Below, in pieces: positions 33,521 through 46,110 of a stretch of DNA of 64,000 bases. Each line of letters opens with the position of its first letter. Positions within the stretch are counted from its first letter, which is position 1. The stretch spans positions 236,147 through 300,146 of the forward strand of contig JAWZYV010012358.1 of the NCBI GenBank assembly GCA_038373885.1. Direction: 5' to 3'. A program made the translations under genes and the position numbers. Source of the stretch: Cheiracanthium punctorium (taxonomy: Eukaryota; Arthropoda; Arachnida; Araneae; Cheiracanthiidae). The notes under the pieces are model-generated. The model saw only the letters and a program-made list of their open reading frames with translations. It had not been told where the DNA came from and made no database searches.

Positions 33521-35917
33521 GCAGAGTTTTCTGCTACAATATGCATATGAAATACATTGCATATTACTTGGGAATTTTATTCGTTTTTCTTTAAAATAGA
33601 TGGGTTTTCTAACACATAATACATACCTGTTTTTCCTTTTGTTCACGCGACTGTTCATTTCTTTATTAAAAGGATCTTCCCCGCTCTTTCAGGTGGTTTT
33701 TCTAAGGTTCGCCCGCAACCTTTCTATGGAGGAGAAACGTTTAACCATGATTTGGTGCTTAAACTGATCAACAGAGTCAAATCATTGTGCAACATTTCTC
33801 TATAGAAAGGTTTCAGCTAATTTAACTCCACTGTATGACGAAATGTTGAACGACTTCTGTTAACGGTGCAGTATTAGGAAACTTTTTGTAATTAGAAGTG
33901 TGGTACTAAGCCAATAGATGGAAAAGTGCCGCTATGATAATACAGTTTGAAACAACCAGCATAACTAAAATCGGCATATTTGGAGTAATTTTTATTTTTT
34001 TTTACATTTTGTAATTCACTGAATGCTATATGCATGTATGCAAATATTACTATGCACTGTGATAGCTGCATTATTTAAAAAATAAAAATTTTATCGGAAG
34101 CTTACGTTACAAAGAAATACCATTACATCCTTCTACAATTCTATTTTTTAACTCCTTGGGAATATGCACAATATTATTCTTCGTAAAAAAAAAAACATTA
34201 ATAGTCAACACGTCGATACGAGTAAAAAAGAAAAGGAAAGTTTCCGATAAATCTCTAAGATATTCCATCCTTCAAAAGTTGAGCTTCCTAAGCTCACAAT
34301 GCTTTGAAGATATTTTAATATCTTTCACCGAAGAGTCAAAAAGGGTGAATTGGAAATTTCTCAAGCAATGGCTCAGCAATATTCCCTTGTGTTTTTCAAG
34401 CGTTTTTTAAAAAGAAGAGTACTTTTACATATGATACGGAATTAAGACCTACTGAGTTATTTTTTGTAGCATAGGAATCTTTGAGAATCGAGGGAATAAA
34501 TGAATATCACTAAATAATTATTTATTAAAAATGTTCACGTTTTAATGCAATATCTGACAGCTCTTTATTAAAATTAATTACATTTCTTTAAAGAAAAATA
34601 TAAAAAAAAAAGAAAAGTATGAAGCACATATCTTTTTCAATGATGCTATGTTCAAAAGGGTAATTTTTTTTTCCCATGAAGCCTTGTTAGGAAATTTTTG
34701 CCAATTTCTTATTATTTTTTTAGTGACTATCAATTGGTGTGTGAAAACATCATTGGCTATTGAGTATTACTAGAGGATTCCCAGTCATCTTAGATTTTCT
34801 TCCCTTTTCCACTTTTCTCAGATATTTTCCTAACATCCTGCATGAGTTTATGATCATACCAACTTAGAATGCACAATTTTTCGTAGGACCTCTGAAGGGT
34901 GTCTCAGGCTCAGCCAAGGATCACGCTTTCTATTTGGATATGAAATATTATTTACATTTTTAAGTTATTTGCATATTTTAAATTAGATTTACATTGTAAT
35001 TTACATGGTAAAGATCAGGCAGATTTTCTTGAAAACATGGATGGGGTGTTGTTAAATTACACAAAACGGGGAGCCTCTTTCCTGCCTCAGAAGTATAAAA
35101 TATTTTATCCAGTTGCCGTTCCAGTATTAACCCTTTATAAGGTAGTGGTAAAATACTTACCACCTACGGTCTATTAAATACAGAAATCAATTGTCATAAG
35201 TGAATTTTCTGATTTTTGTTCAGTTATATGGGATGTATATTTTTTCCACAAGTCTAGATTCTAAATAATATTTGGCTTATGAACTTTTCTTTCATTCGCA
35301 ATTTTAAAGAAAGCTCGAATAATGACTCGAAAATTTAGCATAAGAATCATCGCTTTTAATTGTATATTTTTGCGTTTAATTCCGTGTACAAGCAGCTGGT
35401 AGCTTTCCGACTTTGATTTTGTGTATAATTAATGTATTCTCTTGCAAAATTTCTATGTTTGTTTAATACTTGTTTCTCCAATTTTCACGTAGGATATTAC
35501 AGTAGAGGGAAAATATATGAATTAATTCTAAAAAATGGGCCATAAAAATGCCAAGTAATTTCGACTTTCTGAACATACCCTCACCTTATAAAGGGTTAAC
35601 CCTTGTAAAGGGAATCACTAACTTCTAAAAAACCAATGAAAAATTCTTCAATTTCATATTTATTTGTTTGGAGTCAAAAGCAGCGACTCTTATTGTTAAT
35701 AATAGTTGTTCTATATGGCTTACGTCTGGAGTACAATCGCGGTTAATTATATATTAAAAATATTTAGCTGTTTTCGTAATTTCGACAACCTTGTTTAAAA
35801 CAGCATATCCCATTAAATTTATCAACTCATCTTGAATGTTATTACTTAAATAGTGACAGACATTTATTAGATTCGCGTTGAACTCTTCTAATATGTTCTT
35901 CCATAACTGGACGAAAC
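33521..35917. other. No gene recognised
   Basis: A+T-rich. The plus frame 34156-34410 (KKKRKVSDKSLRYSILQKL...) is open but has no family signature or splice context. Confidence 0.4.
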
Positions 35918-36117
35918 TCGGAAAGCAAGTGTCCCGGGTTCGGGTCCCATCGCGAGGCTGTCGATCTAACGGTCTGGAGTTTTGGAAGGTTTTTCTCCAG
36001 ATGTTACGTGAATACGCGTTAGAACCCCTTAGAAAGTCCTCCTACCAAGGCTCCCCCCCTTGGCAGATCGACCTAGTGTAGCGTTTCCATAATCACACAC
36101 AAACAAACAAACAAACG
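35918..36117 (+). mobile_element. tRNA-derived SINE, core-sharing family, copy 3
   Basis: A B-box-like GGGTTCGGGTCCCATCGCG precedes the core TGTCGATCTAACGGTCTGGA and CCAGATGTTACGTGAATACG. The tail is a short AAAC repeat (36098-36117), a common SINE 3' end. Confidence 0.62.
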
Positions 36118-36309
36118 AAATTCGGAAAGCAGTTTTACCACTTTAAGAAGTTATTAGACTAAAACAAATGTTCAGTTGTCCCACGAAAAGCTAAGCATTG
36201 TGAGGCAGCAGTCTAATTATTGATACAATTCTTTTTAAAACACCTCTCCAATGTTGAATTTCAAGGTCCATAATTATTTGGTACTCAGTTTCGATAGTTG
36301 TTTCTGCTT

Positions 36310-36785
36310 TAATCGAATGAAAATAATAGTTTTTGAGATATGCGAGTATTATGCATGTTTTAATGAATTTCGGCCCATAGAGTGTTATGTATTTCGAATA
36401 TTTTGAGCGGTCCTGTACATAAATTATCCATTCGATTGAGGCCAAAAGGGGAGGTGCACAACTAGATGTTAGAACAACCCTAAATATAAAATTTCAACAT
36501 TCTACGACCAATAGTTTTTGAGATATGCGAGTTACATACATACATACATACGTACGTACGTACGTACAGACGGCATGGAAAAACTGGCCAAAATAGACTT
36601 GCCGCTGGTCAAAATGAGTTACAGACACGTTTATATGATCGTTCATGCTAACTTACGATGAGATGCATCGAAAAAAAATTTAAATTAAATTTAGAGGTAG
36701 TAAAATCGTTTTTTTCGTCGAAATTTGGCCACCGAAATTTTTCGGGATCACATTATTTCCTTATACTCCGTACAAGGAAATAAAA
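36310..36785 (+). mobile_element. 3' fragment of the 2-kb TGTGTCCAACACA element
   Basis: It contains one CGGCCCATAGAGTGTTATG unit, the TACATACGTACGTACG run and the terminal ATTTCCTTATACTCCGTACA-AGGAAAT palindrome with an A run. Diverged from copies II and III. Confidence 0.62.
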
Positions 36786-38600
36786 ATCCGCATGGCGATT
36801 TCAACATTGGGAAAGGCGGAAAGAAAAAGTCATGTACTAGTATGCAAATGATAATACAAAAGTGAAATGCTGAAAGTTGTCCTCTTCGAATCATAACTAC
36901 TGGCCTCCTCTTCAGAATCATGAACAATACCCTATTACTTTCTGCTCCTTCTGCTGATTTTCGGATAGTTTATACCGATACATTTCTCGCAGAGTTGTTC
37001 ATTCTTCCATTTTGTAATGTTTGAGATGCACTGCTATCAAATATAAGGTCTTCTTTATTGATGCCGTTTTTATAATAAGAAGTCAAATTTTCGCAACGCT
37101 GTGTTATCTCTTCCTCTTCCAAGTCGTGAATCCTTTCAAAAAACCCAAATTTTTTTAAAGTTATTTCATAAGCTTGAAGACGTTTTCTTAAGTTTGACGT
37201 TAGACGTCAGACAAGATTTTAAGTTTTTTTTTTTTTTTTTCCAAATAATAATTTTGGGAAGAGCTTTTTTTCGAGCTGAAGCCTCTATTGGGTTGATGCC
37301 CTTGGCGACAGCCGGGTTCGCGTATGCGCTAAGACGGCATTGTATGTATGTGTAAATTTATTACGCTTAAATGAGTATGAAAAGGGTGAGATAAGGCAGA
37401 CCTATTTTATGCAGCTCTTTGAGTGGACGTCCATACCTAAGGGCGAAAATGAGCCCCCCCCCAAGCACTCAGAAAACGTATATACAACCGCAATTATTTA
37501 TGTATTGTTGCAACGTGGAAGTGATTTATCCAGGTTTTCGGTGCAAAACCACCGATTCTCCTCCCCTTACAAACGACTTGGCAGATCTCTACAAGCATTC
37601 TTATGGGCGCCCATAGCCCCTTGAATTGTGCCTCCTCTGCTCGGAGCAGATACACTAGTTACCTATTAGTTTACCTTATGAAAGATAACTGTTTCCAGAG
37701 TTAGATTTTTGAAATGCTGCTCACGAGTGTTGTAGCAGAATTATAAAACTATAGGAGGGGAAAAACTCAGATTTAAATATTTGCATTTACATACTAGTGT
37801 AGGACACACTAGTCGTTGCCCTTAGCTTCTGTTGAGCTTGAAAAACTTGGTAAAACTCGTTAAAATTATTGAAGTAAAACTTCTTTAGGCGCAACTAGGG
37901 AGTAACTCAGATTTTTTTTTCTGATGGAAGTAACGCTCGGTAAAGGAAGTGACGTGGAAAGTGACAGGGGAAGTGACAGCGTGGAGTATGTCACATACTC
38001 CACGCTGACCCTGAAAAAGAAGAACCACAGAAAAACCTACCTTTTCGGCCGCTCTGCTGCTTTCGCCAACTTCATCCTGTAAAAGTACACAGAACCTCTT
38101 AGGGAAAGAAACGGCGAGAAAAACAGTCAAGTGCCGTACCTTTGAGATATCAATCTTTATTTTATATACCAATAAGCGTTGTGAAGGTACATCCAACACA
38201 ATATTTTACATGTAATCCCAACCACACAGGAGGTTCTCGATAATCCTTACTTTTAGATGAATAATGTACATGGTTTTGGAAAAGCACAAAGGAACGGACC
38301 CTGGCTGCAATCAATCCCAAACAATAAACAGAACCTGCAGTTTAAAAACACGAGTATAGAATAATAATTCGAAACTTACCAGCAAACGAAAGCAACGCTT
38401 AAGAACACTGTGATAGAAAAGCACAAAAAAATTACACTACCTGCATTCGAACCCAACAAACAGAGGAAAACATCAGTTAAAGAACACAGTTAAAGTATAA
38501 TACTAGACTATGGACACCCCCCATTCAAACCCAACCTCCAGACGGAACAGTGGTATAAGAAAACAGTTAAAGAATAATACTGCAACATGGACACTTCCTA
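36786..38600. other. No gene recognised; contains a 31-bp palindrome
   Basis: At 37977-38007 the word CAGCGTGGAGTATGT and its exact reverse complement are separated by one C. The open frames on both strands (37101-37624 plus, 37885-38199 minus) lack family motifs. Confidence 0.45.
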
Positions 38601-38607
38601 GATTTTA

Positions 38608-38823
38608 ATGTTAAATTTTCGCTCTCAAGATTCTCAGCCGTTAGTTGATTTTTTAAAAGAAAAATTTCATTTAACTATGAATACTTCTCGATTTCAATCA
38701 ACAACGCGTTTCGGTACAACGATAGATGCTGTATTTTTAAGAAAATTAGAAAATTTAGAGAGTAAAATTTATGTTTCACATTATAGTTACCACAAACCTA
38801 TAATTTCATACATAAAAAATTAG
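38608..38823 (+). pseudogene. Fragment resembling the C-terminus of a transposon EEP-type nuclease
   Basis: A 71-residue frame contains RFGTTIDAVFLRKLE and, about 25 residues later, SYHKPIISYI. In endonuclease/exonuclease/phosphatase proteins a TTID-x-V/I-F strand followed by an S-D-H-x-P motif closes the domain, and the spacing here is comparable (family knowledge). The catalytic Asp-His pair would read Tyr-His, so activity is unlikely. No upstream domain or start context was found. Probably a transposon remnant, low certainty. Confidence 0.3.
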
Positions 38824-39831
38824 GATGACATTCAAAATTTCAACTACAGCTCCTAAGGAACATAAAGTTTAGTCAACATATTTACCGAGTACTTGGCACA
38901 ACATCATTGTCCGTACGCAAAATCTTGTAGAATGCAGAATGAAGATTTGTTGAACAGTTCACATATTAGTACGTAATATTTTAACAGGCACTAAAAATCA
39001 CTGTAATTTCAATTACTGTCACATTGACCAAAGTTTCAATTTGTCTTTCATTAAATGTCCGCTGTTTTCAAATGCGCCTCGTTAAATGGCGCAACTTCAC
39101 ACATCCAGCATTCATCTTCTAAGAGAAAACAAAAACTTCAAAATGGTTGGGTTTCACACCGTCAGATTTTAACGCGACACACCGATGGAATGAAGAACCA
39201 AGCTTGCATCAGTAACTACTTCGTTACCATCTCAAATTCGATATCGTGATGAAGGATCAAGAATTTTGAATTCTATCCTGGAAGAATTCTGCACGGTATC
39301 AGCAAAATCGAAGATCTCCGCAACGGTTCGCCGAAACTGATGACATAAGAACTTAGCACTAGTCACTGTTCTGCAACCATTTTTGCACCGACCTTGTGAC
39401 AAAGATTCAGATGAATTGTACATTCATATCTGGAGAAAACTGGAAGATGTGCCATGCGTTCAACAATTTGTTCATTTTTCAGAAGAGTCCATACGTAAAA
39501 TTATTTTCAGTTGAAAATTTCTCACAGCTACTTCGTTATCACTTTAAAACTTTCGCTGCTTTTTTTTCAACTGCTGATAGCGTCCCTTGAACGGACGCGC
39601 TTTGAAAACTGTTGCCAGATATCCTACGGGAAAAAAATTACTGTGCGATCTTTTTCTTCCGTCAAGTATAGCGAAACCGGTTTCCCCGTGCAGGAAGCGG
39701 TCAGTCCACACTGGTTTTCTTCTGCGGAAAACTAGTGGAATGGCATCGTGGGCTTTGTTTAAATCTTGTTGTTTTGATTTTGTGAAGATCTGACTGACGG
39801 TGCTACATGACTATTTAACACATCCATTGGA
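38824..39831. other. No gene recognised
   Basis: Overlapping short frames on both strands from 39055 to 39793. No motif is recognised. Confidence 0.35.
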
Positions 39832-40030
39832 GTGTTAACCGCCAATTCCACATCAAGGACAGTCCAATTCATTCACTGCAATATATACTTCTCCGTCTTC
39901 CTACGTTGCGCAGTTCTGCATGTATGCTGGCCCGCCACAACGTATATGCACAACTGCTGACCATCTCCCTTCTCTTCACCTGGGCAGATGTGGATGTACA
40001 CTTTCCCTCAAAGTGTACATGCACAACTTT
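39832..40030 (-). mobile_element. Second tRNA-derived SINE family, partial copy
   Basis: It shares GTGTTAACCGCC, CATCTCCCTTCTCTTCACC and CAAAGTGTACATGCACA with the fuller copies at 42262 and 45240, but stops before the tRNA-like head and is joined directly to the 40030-40620 repeat. Confidence 0.5.
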
Positions 40031-40620
40031 TGAACAACTCTCTAAAGTATTTAATTGCGCTAGAGACTTGAAAAATATTTAGAATGCCTCTTTACAAGCT
40101 GCAGTGTGAGCTGTTGCAAACAATAAACCTACAGGAGATTCGAAACACTCGGGGGACAAAATGCTAAACATACGGAATTTCTCAATACTTCCCTAGCCAG
40201 GTTAACTGCTTGGCCCATTTTGGAATGCAGTTTTTGTGCTGATGAATTTTTATCTGAAAGTTGCATGAGACGTGCAGCTTTACTGTTAGTGTTAGTCTAT
40301 AGTGCATTGGGTGGAGAAACATTGTTAATTTTTTCAAGTGTTTAACATCATTGATTTATAATTAAAGTAGTTCAAATGTTCTGTGGCAGGAATCTCTTTT
40401 CAGATGGAATACCCTTAAGGTGTTTCTTTTAAAAATTCCTGAGAGTGATTCTTTTGAAAAATGAAAGTCAGCACGAGAGTTTTGAGCTGTTTTAAAAACA
40501 AACCAATGATGTACTCGAAAAAACTAATAATCTTCTTCACTAACAGTAGTTTCTTCCGTAATAGTAAGCTAATCTTAACAACCAACCCATATGTCTTATG
40601 CAATATTTAGAAAAAAAATT
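40030..40620 (+). repeat. Segmentally repeated unit, copy 1
   Basis: It carries TTTTGAACAACTCTCTAAAG, AACAATAAACCTACAGG, CATGAGACGTGCAGC, TGTTTAACATCATTGATT and AGATGGAATACCCTTAAGG. Further copies are at 43615-44220 and 46300-46690, and a partial one at 41600-41840. No gene motif; A+T-rich noncoding. Confidence 0.6.
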
Positions 40621-41599
40621 TATGAGCACAAAAATATCGTCCTAAAATCGGACAAAGTGTTACACATTTCGGGAAATATTGCAAAATTACGTATGTTAAC
40701 AATTTTTTTGTGAACTTTTTAAACTCTTATTGGTTCATTTTTCGTAATAGTTCGCAGTACAACTTCTAAAGAAAAAATCTAAATTTTTGTAGTCCCTAGC
40801 TCAATTCGATTTTTTAAAAAGCTGTTCAAAAGTTGCACGATTTCCAAAAAGAACGGATGTAAGAACTTTTAAACGCAAGGGAAAGTTGGTTCAATTTCGA
40901 CCCTCGAGACAGACACACTTTGGATCCGGTCTCGTTCAAATCATTCCTCTCACAGACTATGTAAGACAAGTTCAAAAACCACATTTTAATTTACTTTATA
41001 AGACGGATTATTTATTTGAGGGAGCATAAGGTAGCATTGTTTTTCGCGTGTGAGTATGTTTCCTAGCAAAAACTACTGAAACTAATAGAGCATGTTTCCG
41101 TTACAAAGAACCTCTCGATACCGTAACACTTCGTTATAACGGAAATTTCGTTGGAATGAAATTACGCTAATTTGAATAAAACGATAGAAAGTTATAATTA
41201 TGCACATTCGGCTGTTATTTTGAAATAAAACCACGCACAATAGTTACATATAAGAAAATTGCATTAACTACTGCGGTAAGAAAGTTGTAATAAGCTGATT
41301 GCAATTCACGGAAATCAGCCAAAGAATTTTTATTCAAATGAATTTTTTTAATTCTGAAGAAAATAACTTACCTCTTTAGGGAAATATCAGCCTTTAGTGA
41401 ATAAAACCCGAAGAAGCGAAAATATTTTATGAAAACTACGATTTTCTTCTGAACGGAGGTTGCTGTTTTACGTGAGGTACAGTGGAAGACATAAAACCGT
41501 TTTTTTTTTTTTTTTTTTTTATCAGCGCTGCTCTTTACATTTTGTACTGTGAACTCTTATGAAAAAATGAACTTTACAAAATACTCAGGAAAAATTGCT

Positions 41600-41840
41600 A
41601 AACGTTGGGGGAAATTTCACTATATTTCCCCAAACATGTGACTCCTCGGTCCATTTTGAAGACGATTTCTGTGCTGTGCTTATGAATTTTTTCTGAAAGT
41701 TGCATGAGACATGCAGCTTCACTGCTAGTACTAGTCCATTGTGCATTGGGTGAAGAAGCGTAATTTTTAATTTTTAGAGTGTTTAACATCATTGATTTGC
41801 TTTTGAAGCGTCCTGTGAAGACGATCGATCTTCAAATGGA
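41600..41840 (+). repeat. Segmentally repeated unit, partial copy
   Basis: It matches the middle of the 40030 unit (GCATGAGACATGCAGCTTCA, GAGTGTTTAACATCATTGAT) but is more diverged at both ends. Confidence 0.5.
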
Positions 41841-42261
41841 ACATCCTTAAGTTGGGATTCCTCACTTCATCCTAAACATTTGTCGTTAAAGAAAAATTCT
41901 TAAAATCAATCCAGTGAAACTTCATCTTTCCTGACTTGAAAACGATGTGGGTGACGAAACGCCACCTTATACTTCTTAGAAGCTATGTCTATTGAAAGTT
42001 CAGAGAATAATTTTTAATCAACCTGAACTATACTTTATTAACGGTATTTGACTATATTCTATAATATAATGACATAAGTCAGCAATTTCTTAAATAATGA
42101 AAAAAAAATCCGAATGTAGTCAATCAACAGTTTACTTGAAACTGAGTTTAAATTAATTATTTTTAAATTTAAAAATTTTGTTTTTTTAAATTGTTTTTAT
42201 TTATTCATCACTTTTATTCTACACCACAAAGTGCTTACACTAATTACAAATCATACATTGG

Positions 42262-42545
42262 TGTGTTAACCGCCGATTCCGCATAGAGGACAGTCCACTT
42301 TATTCACTGCTATATATACTTCTCCCTCTTCCTCCGTTGCGCATTCTGTATGTACGCTGGCCGCCCACAGAGTATATGCACAACTGCTGACCATCTCCAT
42401 TCTCTTCACCTGGGCAGATGTGGATGTACACTTTCCCTCAAAGTGTACATGCACAGCTGATGGGAGTCGAACCGAGGACTGTGCATTCGACTACACATCC
42501 AGGACTTTATCTTCGGAGCCGTCCTTGCCCCAACAGTAAAGGATG
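42262..42545 (-). mobile_element. Second tRNA-derived SINE family, copy A
   Basis: On the minus strand GATGTGTAGTCGAATGCAC is followed by the B-box-like GGTTCGACTCCC (about 42470), then ATCAGCTGTGCATGTACAC and a body ending GGCGGTTAACAC. The minus-strand open frame in the body is just repeat sequence. Confidence 0.55.
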
Positions 42546-42639
42546 ATAGCCTCTATAAGAAGTTTTGTCTATTGTTGTGAAATTCATATACACGGGGTGA
42601 CAGCATTGGAGTAGTGCAACAATGCTTTAACCTGTGTCT

Positions 42640-42825
42640 GGGATACCATCATGGAATAGTGGATAAGACACTGTACATGAAAGTTGGCTGATGTTTGAAG
42701 GTCTGGTGTTTTGGCCTTCAACGAAGCTGTCGATCTAACGGTGTGGAGTTTTGTGCGGTTTTTATCTAGATGTAACGTGAATGCACATTAGAATCCCTTA
42801 AACGGCCTTCCGACTAAGGATTGAA
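42640..42825 (+). mobile_element. tRNA-derived SINE, core-sharing family, copy 4
   Basis: TAGTGGATAAGACACTGTAC (A-box-like), then GTTTGAAGGTCTGG, the core TGTCGATCTAACGGTGTGGA and TAGATGTAACGTGAATGCAC. Confidence 0.62.
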
Positions 42826-42894
42826 TTGCACCAACAAATTTAATATTTCTTGAAATTGTGTGATATCTGTCACTGATTACTGCTACTCGAACTG

Positions 42895-43160
42895 AATCAG
42901 TAATCTGTTAATCGAATAGTGAATATTCGCGATTTATACTATTCGAACAGTATTCGCGATTTCTATTCGAACAGTATTCGCGATTTCTATTCGAACAGTA
43001 TTCGCGTTTGTAACTATTGGAATATCGCGATTTTGCTAGTGGAATGGTATTTACGATTTCTATTCCAATATTATTCGCGATTTCTTTTCGAATAATTTTC
43101 GGAATTTTCACTGTTATATTAGTATTCGCGATTTGACTATTCGGGATTTGGAATGTCATG
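42895..43160 (+). repeat. ATTCG-word array, copy 1
   Basis: Many short units such as ATTCGAACAGTATTCGCGAT are repeated irregularly on both strands. A matching array is at 45880-46110. This explains the repetitive minus-strand frame (NRNREYCSNRNREYCSN). Confidence 0.7.
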
Positions 43161-43614
43161 TGCTTATCGATCAAATGGATTATTCAGATTCGGTTATCTT
43201 GAATGCCCTTGATAATCGACTTACGTATTGGCCGGAATATAACGCGATGTTTTTTGACTGATCAATTTCCGTTAAAAACCTGACTCGCGCTAAATTCGAG
43301 GTGTAAATATAGGATTTTTCTAATTATCTTGAAGGGAAGTTTTAGGTTCGCGTTATATTCGGGGCCGTGATGTATTCGAGCCAATACTGTAATTCGAATT
43401 GTTTCGGAGGCGGGCACCTGAATGGAAGGTATTTATGCCTGTAAAACTACTTTTGCAGTTACAACAGTCTGTCTGCCGGCAAGCAGAGGTTACGCTCCGC
43501 GTACGCTTTGAATTGACGAGGGAATGAATGCTAAATCCCCGATTGTCGATTCTATCGCCAAAAAAGGACAAATTAAGAACATTTGAGGCTGTTCTCTTGA
43601 AATGAAATCAAGCA

Positions 43615-44220
43615 AATTTTCAACAATTCTTTAAAGAATTTAATTGTGCTTGGAAACATTTAGAAAGCCTCTTTGCAAACTGTACTGTGAACTGTTGCAA
43701 ACAATAAACCTACAGGTGTTACGAAACACTAGGTAGAAAAAATGCTAAACATACGGAATTTTGCAATACTTTCCTAAACAGGTTAACCCCTTTGCCCATT
43801 TTGGAAGGCAATTTTTGTGTTTATGAATTTTTTCCGAAAGTTGCCTGAGACATGCAGCTTTACTGTTAGTATTAGTCCATAGTGTAATAGGCGGAGAAAC
43901 ATTATTAATTTTTTCGAGTGTTTAACATCATTGGTTAGTTATTAAAGCTGTTCAAAAGTGTTGTAACGACGTTCGCCCTTCAGATGGAATACCCTTAAGG
44001 TGTTTCTTTAAAAAAAAATACTGAAAGTGTTTCTTTTGAAAAATGAAAGGCAGCGCGGGATTTTTGAACTGCTTTAAAAACGAAGAGATAATGTTAAACA
44101 TTCGAAAAAACTAATAATCTTCTTCCTAACTGCACTATCTTCTGTAATAATAAACTAATATTAACAACCAACCCATATGTCTTATGCAAGGCTTAGAAAG
44201 AAAAAAATTATGAGCAAAAA
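43615..44220 (+). repeat. Segmentally repeated unit, copy 2
   Basis: Homologous to 40030-40620 throughout, including AAACCAACCCATATGTCTTATG-type sequence near the right end. Confidence 0.6.
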
Positions 44221-44296
44221 CTGGCCAACGAAAATGGGACGAAGTGTTCGGGAAATGTAAAATTAAGTATGTTAACATTTTTTTCTTGATCGTTTT

Positions 44297-44650
44297 TTAA
44301 CCCCCCACTCTCGCGAACCTAAAAAATTGCCACACTTTGGCGAGCTTTGCAGTCATGGATGTCTAGGAGTTAGGCACAAGTTTCAACTCTTCCAAAAGAA
44401 CTAGATGAAAACTAAAGTGAAAAAGTTTAGCGATAAACACACAAGTTAAGGAATTTGAAGACACTTAATTATTAAAACTACATTAATTGGCCACCCAAAA
44501 TAAATAAAAATGTAACGGAATGCTGTACTTACATGTTGTTCCAAATCGTCATTTTAATTCTAAATTACGATTGTCACATAAATACAAAATATCGTCATGG
44601 TAACTGATTATGTTTAATTATCGCCATCTTGGCGAGAGTCTGGGGGTTAA
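44297..44650 (+). mobile_element. TTAA-flanked MITE, family 2, copy 2
   Basis: TTAA at 44297-44300 and 44647-44650, with ends TTAACCCCCCACTCTCGC and TTAACCCCCAGACTCTCGCC (right end read in reverse). 354 bp. Confidence 0.65.
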
Positions 44651-44985
44651 AGTAAGAATCAAACCAAGAAAGACAAACACGGCACACTGTGATGCACATT
44701 CGAAACAATATTTAAAACGGTGAAGTATAGTTGCAATATACTTCCGAAGATTGTAAAATTGTTTTAGTAGGCGATTTTAAGATAGATTTCGATTCCGAAG
44801 ATGGGTTTTATGGAACAAGGAAGAAAAATACAGCACACTCATGAATAATGATACACTTTCCAACTTAATGGAATAAGGAAGAAAGTAGGGACGATGCATA
44901 AATTATGATACGCTTTTAATACATAGCACTTTAATCCGTATTTAAAATCTGAAAGTGTTTCAGATTTCCTTCCTTTTTTATATCA
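44651..44985 (+). repeat. Repeat following MITE family 2, copy 2 (without insert)
   Basis: Matches 24567-25075 in order, but lacks the 160-bp insertion, giving an empty-site comparison near 44840. Confidence 0.55.
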
Positions 44986-45239
44986 ATTTTAATTTGTATC
45001 ACTCTTAATGGAAAACCCTTTATAATGGACATAATTGAGCAACTCTTCCAATAATAGGGAAAAAATGGCTCCGTATGTAGCCAAAAAACAGTTAACACTA
45101 AAAAATGACTGAAAAGTTTAAATTAATTATTTTGAAATTTAAAATTTTGTTTTTTTTATTGTTTTTATTTGTTTTTTACATCACATTTATTTAACGTCAT
45201 CAATATGCTTATACTAACTACAAATCATCCATTGCAGTG

Positions 45240-45510
45240 TTAACCGCCGATTCTACATAAAGGACAGTCCCCTTTATTTACTGCTGCACATACTTTTCCG
45301 TCTTCCTTCGTTGCGCAGTTCTGCATGTACGCTGGCCCGCCACAGCGTATATGCACAACTGCTGACCATCTCCCTTCTCTTCACCTGGGCAGATGTGGAT
45401 GTACACTTTCCCTCAAAGTGTACATGCACAGCTGATGGGAGTCGAACCGAGCACCGCATTCGACTATATACATCCAGGACTTTTATCTTCTGGGCCGTCC
45501 TCGTCCGACA
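45240..45510 (-). mobile_element. Second tRNA-derived SINE family, copy B
   Basis: It matches copy A along its length, including the minus-strand GGTTCGACTCCC B-box word at about 45440. Confidence 0.55.
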
Positions 45511-45599
45511 GTAAAGGATGATAACGTCTATATGAAGTTTCTATTGTTGTGTAAAATTTGTATACATGGGGTTACAGCATTGGAGTAGTGCAACAATGC

Positions 45600-45810
45600 T
45601 TTAATCTGGGTCTGGGATACCATCATGGCATTGAGGATAAGACACTGTACATGAAAGTTGGCTGACGTTTGAAGGTCTGGAGTTCTGGTATACCGCAAAA
45701 CTGTTGATCTAGTGGTGTGGAGTTTTGCGCGGTTTTTTTTTAATCTAGATGTAACGTAAATGCACATCAAAATTCCTTAAAGAGACTTCCGACGAAGGAT
45801 TGAATTGCGC
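45600..45810 (+). mobile_element. tRNA-derived SINE, core-sharing family, copy 5
   Basis: GAGGATAAGACACTGTACAT, GTTTGAAGGTCTGGAG, the core CTGTTGATCTAGTGGTGTGG and TAGATGTAACGTAAATGCAC. Confidence 0.6.
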
Positions 45811-45879
45811 CAACAAGTTTAATATTTCTTGAAATTGTTTGATTTCTATCACCGATTACTTCTACTCGAACAGAATCCG

Positions 45880-46110
45880 TAATCTATTAATCGAATAGTG
45901 AACATTCGCAATTAATACTATTCGAATAGTATCCGTGTTTTTACTACTCGAACAGTATTCGCGATTTCTATTGGAATAATAGTGGCAATTTTCACTATTC
46001 GAATAGTAATCGCCATTTCACTATTCGAGATTTCGAATACCTTCTGATGAGCTTTCCAAATCGATTATCGCGAATGCCGTTACTAAATCGACTAATTCGA
46101 TCTGTTTCCG
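45880..46110 (+). repeat. ATTCG-word array, copy 2
   Basis: Irregular repeats of ATTCGAATAG, ATTCGC and relatives, homologous in position and wording to 42895-43160. Confidence 0.68.

Noticed and set aside
37101..37624. Overlapping plus-strand frames of 65-94 codons
   Set aside because: Three different frames are open across C-run and T-run sequence; no motif or splice pattern.
42908..43174. 88-codon minus frame with NRNREYCS repeats
   Set aside because: A direct reading of the ATTCG-word array, not a protein repeat.
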